From an uncultured Cyclobacteriaceae bacterium (lineage in GTDB: Bacteria > Bacteroidota > Bacteroidia > Cytophagales > Cyclobacteriaceae), in NCBI GenBank assembly GCA_947492745.1, contig CANLOE010000048.1, forward strand, positions 1 through 50,392: 50,392 nucleotides of DNA, in the 5' to 3' direction. Numbering within the stretch: the first letter of the stretch is position 1; the number at the start of each line of letters is the position of its first letter. Made by a program: the position numbers and the translations under genes. Shown here in pieces: positions 48,411 through 50,392 of this stretch. The notes under the pieces were generated by a model that had not been told where the DNA came from, did no database searches, and saw only the letters and a list, made by a program, of their open reading frames with translations.

Positions 48411-48880
48411 AGACATTTATTATTTGTTTGATTTTCATGACTTTACATCATCAATATATGATACCTTACATTTATTGTCATATAAAACTTAAACTATAAA
48501 TCATGTGATTAAAGACTTAGTTTCGATGATTTTCAGAACCTGAGTATTTATTTTCTTGATAGATAGAAGAAAGGCATATTTCTCTATTAAAGTATGCTCC
48601 ATATGAGATTGGAGTCCTAAGTAAGCTATACTGTGTGTAAATTCAAAGACATTGGTTATTTGTCTGATTTACATAGCTTTACATTATAAATATATGCTAC
48701 CTTATATTTATTATCATATAAAACCTAAACTATAAACCACATAATGAAAAACCTAATCCCAATAATATATCGAATCTGAATATTTATTTTGCAATAAATA
48801 GAAGAAAAGCATATTTCCCTATTTGGGCATGCTCCATATGAGACTGGAGTCCTAGATAGGATAGACAGTATGCAAATAGT
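48411..48880. repeat. Diverged tandem duplication, unit about 236 bp
   Basis: Copy 1 (48411-48646) and copy 2 (48647-48880) share long blocks such as TTATTTGT.TGATTT, CATATAAAAC.TAAACTATAAA, AGAAGAAA.GCATATTTC and TGCTCCATATGAGA.TGGAGTCCTA. The last block forms a small CTCC/GGAG hairpin. There is no long open frame in either copy. The function is unknown; it could be duplicated leader or non-coding RNA sequence. Confidence 0.75.
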
Positions 48881-49392
48881 AAACCCCTTAATATTTATAG
48901 CCATCATACGGATAATACTGCATTGATTTAATGCAATAGAATTTGAAGATAATGCATATTTCATTCTATTGTTAAGACTTCATGTACGCAATATCCTGTG
49001 TTGGAAGTATGGGGAAATCTACTCGCCTGATTTTATAAATTACTTTTCATCCACTTATCAGAGTGAGAACATAAGAAATACCAAAGGATGTAATATTGAC
49101 AGTACACTGGTAGACTATTCGGAATGAGCTATATCCTAGTAGAAATACATCCGAATGTACCTAGCTGTTCGGTCAGAAAAGCAAAAAGACTGTTCTACAC
49201 AACTTAGTGATTACTTGTTTACGCAAGTATTGCTTTAGAAGCTATTGTACGTGGTATTGACGGATGCCATGTCCATGACCAGGAAGTGGTATGGTCCATA
49301 GGTAACTAGGCCTTGATCAACCCTTAGACCATTGCCTTACCATGACCTATTTATTTATAATTATTATTTAATTTAACCTAAATCACAAAACC
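48881..49392. other. AT-rich region upstream of the M57-like protease gene
   Basis: No gene was recognised. The last 60 bases (TTATTTATAATTATTATTTAATTTAACC) are very AT-rich and probably include the promoter and leader of the 49393 gene. Confidence 0.35.
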
Positions 49393-50205
49393 ATGAAACA
49401 CCTAAAAATCAATTATATCCTCGTCATCGTAGGCTTGTTTTTGGCCTCGTGCCAGCAAGAAGAACTGATAGAACAAAATCAAGGCGATGAACTGGGAACA
49501 CGACCTGTATCCGATAAGATTCTCAAAAATCTGGAAAAGTGGGGCTTTGATACTAAAACGAATGCTCCCATGTATACCGATCAGGGACTTTTGGTAGAGG
49601 GAGATATGTTGTTCAGCGATGAAAAACTGACAGCATTAGAGAAACCGAAGACCGAACAGGGCTACTTTTCTTTAGCGAGCTGTGACAATGTCAGGTTCAT
49701 CAGAGTACGGCATTTCTTGGGCGATACACCCGAAGGAAGGTCCGTAGCTCGTGGTATGAACCTCTGGAACAGGGTCGATGGTTCTTTCGTTTTCTTCGAA
49801 CTTGTCGACAGCGGCGATGCTGAGGTCAATATCAATAGAGGTTTTGTAGGTCAAGGCGCCCCCGCCTCTGCGAGTGTTCCGGTGGATGGGGAAATCACAG
49901 GGCGTGTTACAGTCGATGCCGATATACGTACTTTTGATGGAAGTGTTATTAGTGAGTTTCAATGGGGAAACATCATTGCTCACGAGCTGGGACACGTTTT
50001 GGGGCTTGTGCATGAAGATATGGCTTTTGCTGGTTTCGGAACCATTGTACCGGGCACAACAACTTTCGACAACAACTCCATAATGGATGTATCAGAGTCT
50101 ATAGGCTCTCCTAATTCATTGGAAAACTTTAGTGATATTTCCTTTTTCGATAAAGAGGCCATAAGACGTATGTACGGAGGTGATAGTGGTCACTTGTGTG
50201 AGTAA
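49393..50205 (+). CDS. Zinc metalloprotease lipoprotein, M57/matrixin-like
   Basis: This 270-residue protein has a lipoprotein signal ending LASC (Cys20). The catalytic motif HELGHVLGLVH (197-207) supplies three His zinc ligands and Glu198, as in metzincin-type HEXXHXXGXXH proteases. The region before it (ILKNLEKWGFDTKTNAPMYTDQGLLVEGDMLFS) matches the N-terminal part of Bacteroidota M57 'HEIGH' peptidases. A downstream MDVSESIGS supplies a Met-turn-like NSIMD. It is probably anchored outside the cytoplasm and acts on extracellular or periplasmic protein. It is followed by a class B repeat only 14 bp after the stop. Confidence 0.88.
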   Translation: MKHLKINYILVIVGLFLASCQQEELIEQNQGDELGTRPVSDKILKNLEKWGFDTKTNAPMYTDQGLLVEGDMLFSDEKLTALEKPKTEQGYFSLASCDNVRFIRVRHFLGDTPEGRSVARGMNLWNRVDGSFVFFELVDSGDAEVNINRGFVGQGAPASASVPVDGEITGRVTVDADIRTFDGSVISEFQWGNIIAHELGHVLGLVHEDMAFAGFGTIVPGTTTFDNNSIMDVSESIGSPNSLENFSDISFFDKEAIRRMYGGDSGHLCE

Positions 50206-50219
50206 TCCTTTCACTTTAA

Positions 50220-50253
50220 CCCAGGTCATGCATTGAAAAATCTACTGCGGATC
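50220..50253 (+). mobile_element. Class B element copy B7, left end only before A9
   Basis: It begins CCCAGGTCATGCATTG after TTTAA (50215-50219) and follows the B left arm to CTGCGGATC. There A9 is inserted at its TAA. The remainder lies beyond A9 and outside the window. Confidence 0.8.
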
Positions 50254-50256
50254 TAA

Positions 50257-50318
50257 TACAAATTTAGCTTTCAAATATCGCCTATCTTCCTGTTCATTTT
50301 GCTTCACTCTGCGTTGTG
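50257..50318 (-). mobile_element. Class A palindromic element copy A9, interrupted by an IS3-like element
   Basis: It starts TACAAATTTAGC after TAA (50254-50256) in the B arm CGGATCTAAATAGC. It continues to CACTCTGCGTTG at about 50318, where the sequence changes to TGGAATTGCAATAAAAAACTGG, an insertion-sequence end. Confidence 0.85.
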
Positions 50319-50392
50319 GAATTGCAATAAAAAACTGGACAATAAGTTAAGCACATTTTGAATAATTGATTTTACTAAACTCTTCTGGAGTC
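50316..50392 (-). mobile_element. 3' end of an IS3-family element with transposase C-terminus (partial)
   Basis: The terminus TGGAATTGCAATAAAAAACTGG is followed by ACAATAAGTTAAGC. On the minus strand a frame enters from the window edge and reads TPEEFSKINYSKCA before a TAA at 50349-50347, which resembles the C-terminal tail of IS3-family OrfB transposases (…LTP.EFE..N). The gene body lies outside the window. Confidence 0.6.

Overview
The window looks like chromosomal DNA of a marine-type Bacteroidota, probably a Cytophagales-like lineage. The support is two TonB-dependent receptors with N-terminal carboxypeptidase-regulatory-like domains, a GH86-type agarase/porphyranase ending in a type IX secretion sorting domain, several lipobox lipoproteins, a DUF5018-like/LRR lipoprotein and an AT-rich, loosely packed layout. 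No plasmid, phage or CRISPR signature was seen.

Layout. 1-310: nested insertion sequences (IS3-type inside an IS256-like element, itself inside a small palindromic repeat). 475-1984: DoxX-like membrane protein and aquaglyceroporin. 2334-8587: a tight five-gene minus-strand operon (hybrid sensor kinase, response regulator, small protein, PhnP-like hydrolase, NFACT/RqcH protein). 9544-12945: miaA, pfkA and a DegT-type aminotransferase. 13321-14334: LRR pseudogene. 14673-17717: small STAS-like protein and an SGNH-like/MBOAT pair for O-acylation. 18468-19350: gene broken by nested repeats. 19990-22308: KatG with a lipoprotein signal. 24456-33488: minus-strand catabolic cluster (Gfo/Idh oxidoreductase, MFS transporter, four-carbon acid sugar kinase, cyclase-family hydrolase, tartrate-dehydrogenase-like enzyme, TonB receptor). 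34789-37815: GH86 glycosidase. 39910-42012: DUF5018/LRR lipoprotein. 43495-45684: second TonB receptor. 46356-47114: metallophosphoesterase. 49393-50205: HEXXHXXGXXH lipoprotein protease. The right edge enters another IS3-type transposase.

The most striking content lies between the genes: more than two dozen short (about 160-167 bp) elements that are imperfect palindromes over their whole length, each closed by a central hairpin with a 3-base loop. Two main classes separate by end sequence and target duplication. Class A has ends TACAAA...TTTGTA and always a 3-bp TTA or TAA duplication (nine copies). Class B has ends CCC...GGG and a 5-bp AT-rich duplication (TTAAA, TTGAA, TTTAA or TTTAT), with several arm types (B, C, D, E) that recombine at the central hairpin. 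A third type (F) and an approximately 487-bp element with 20-bp perfect terminal repeats (H) are also present. Elements sit inside one another and inside gene remnants. In two cases removing the element plus one target duplication restores an open reading frame, and in two others the duplication contains the stop codon of the adjacent gene. No transposase for these elements is in the window, so they look like non-autonomous (MITE-like) elements mobilised in trans.

All assignments come from reading the sequence and recalled family motifs; no database search was run.
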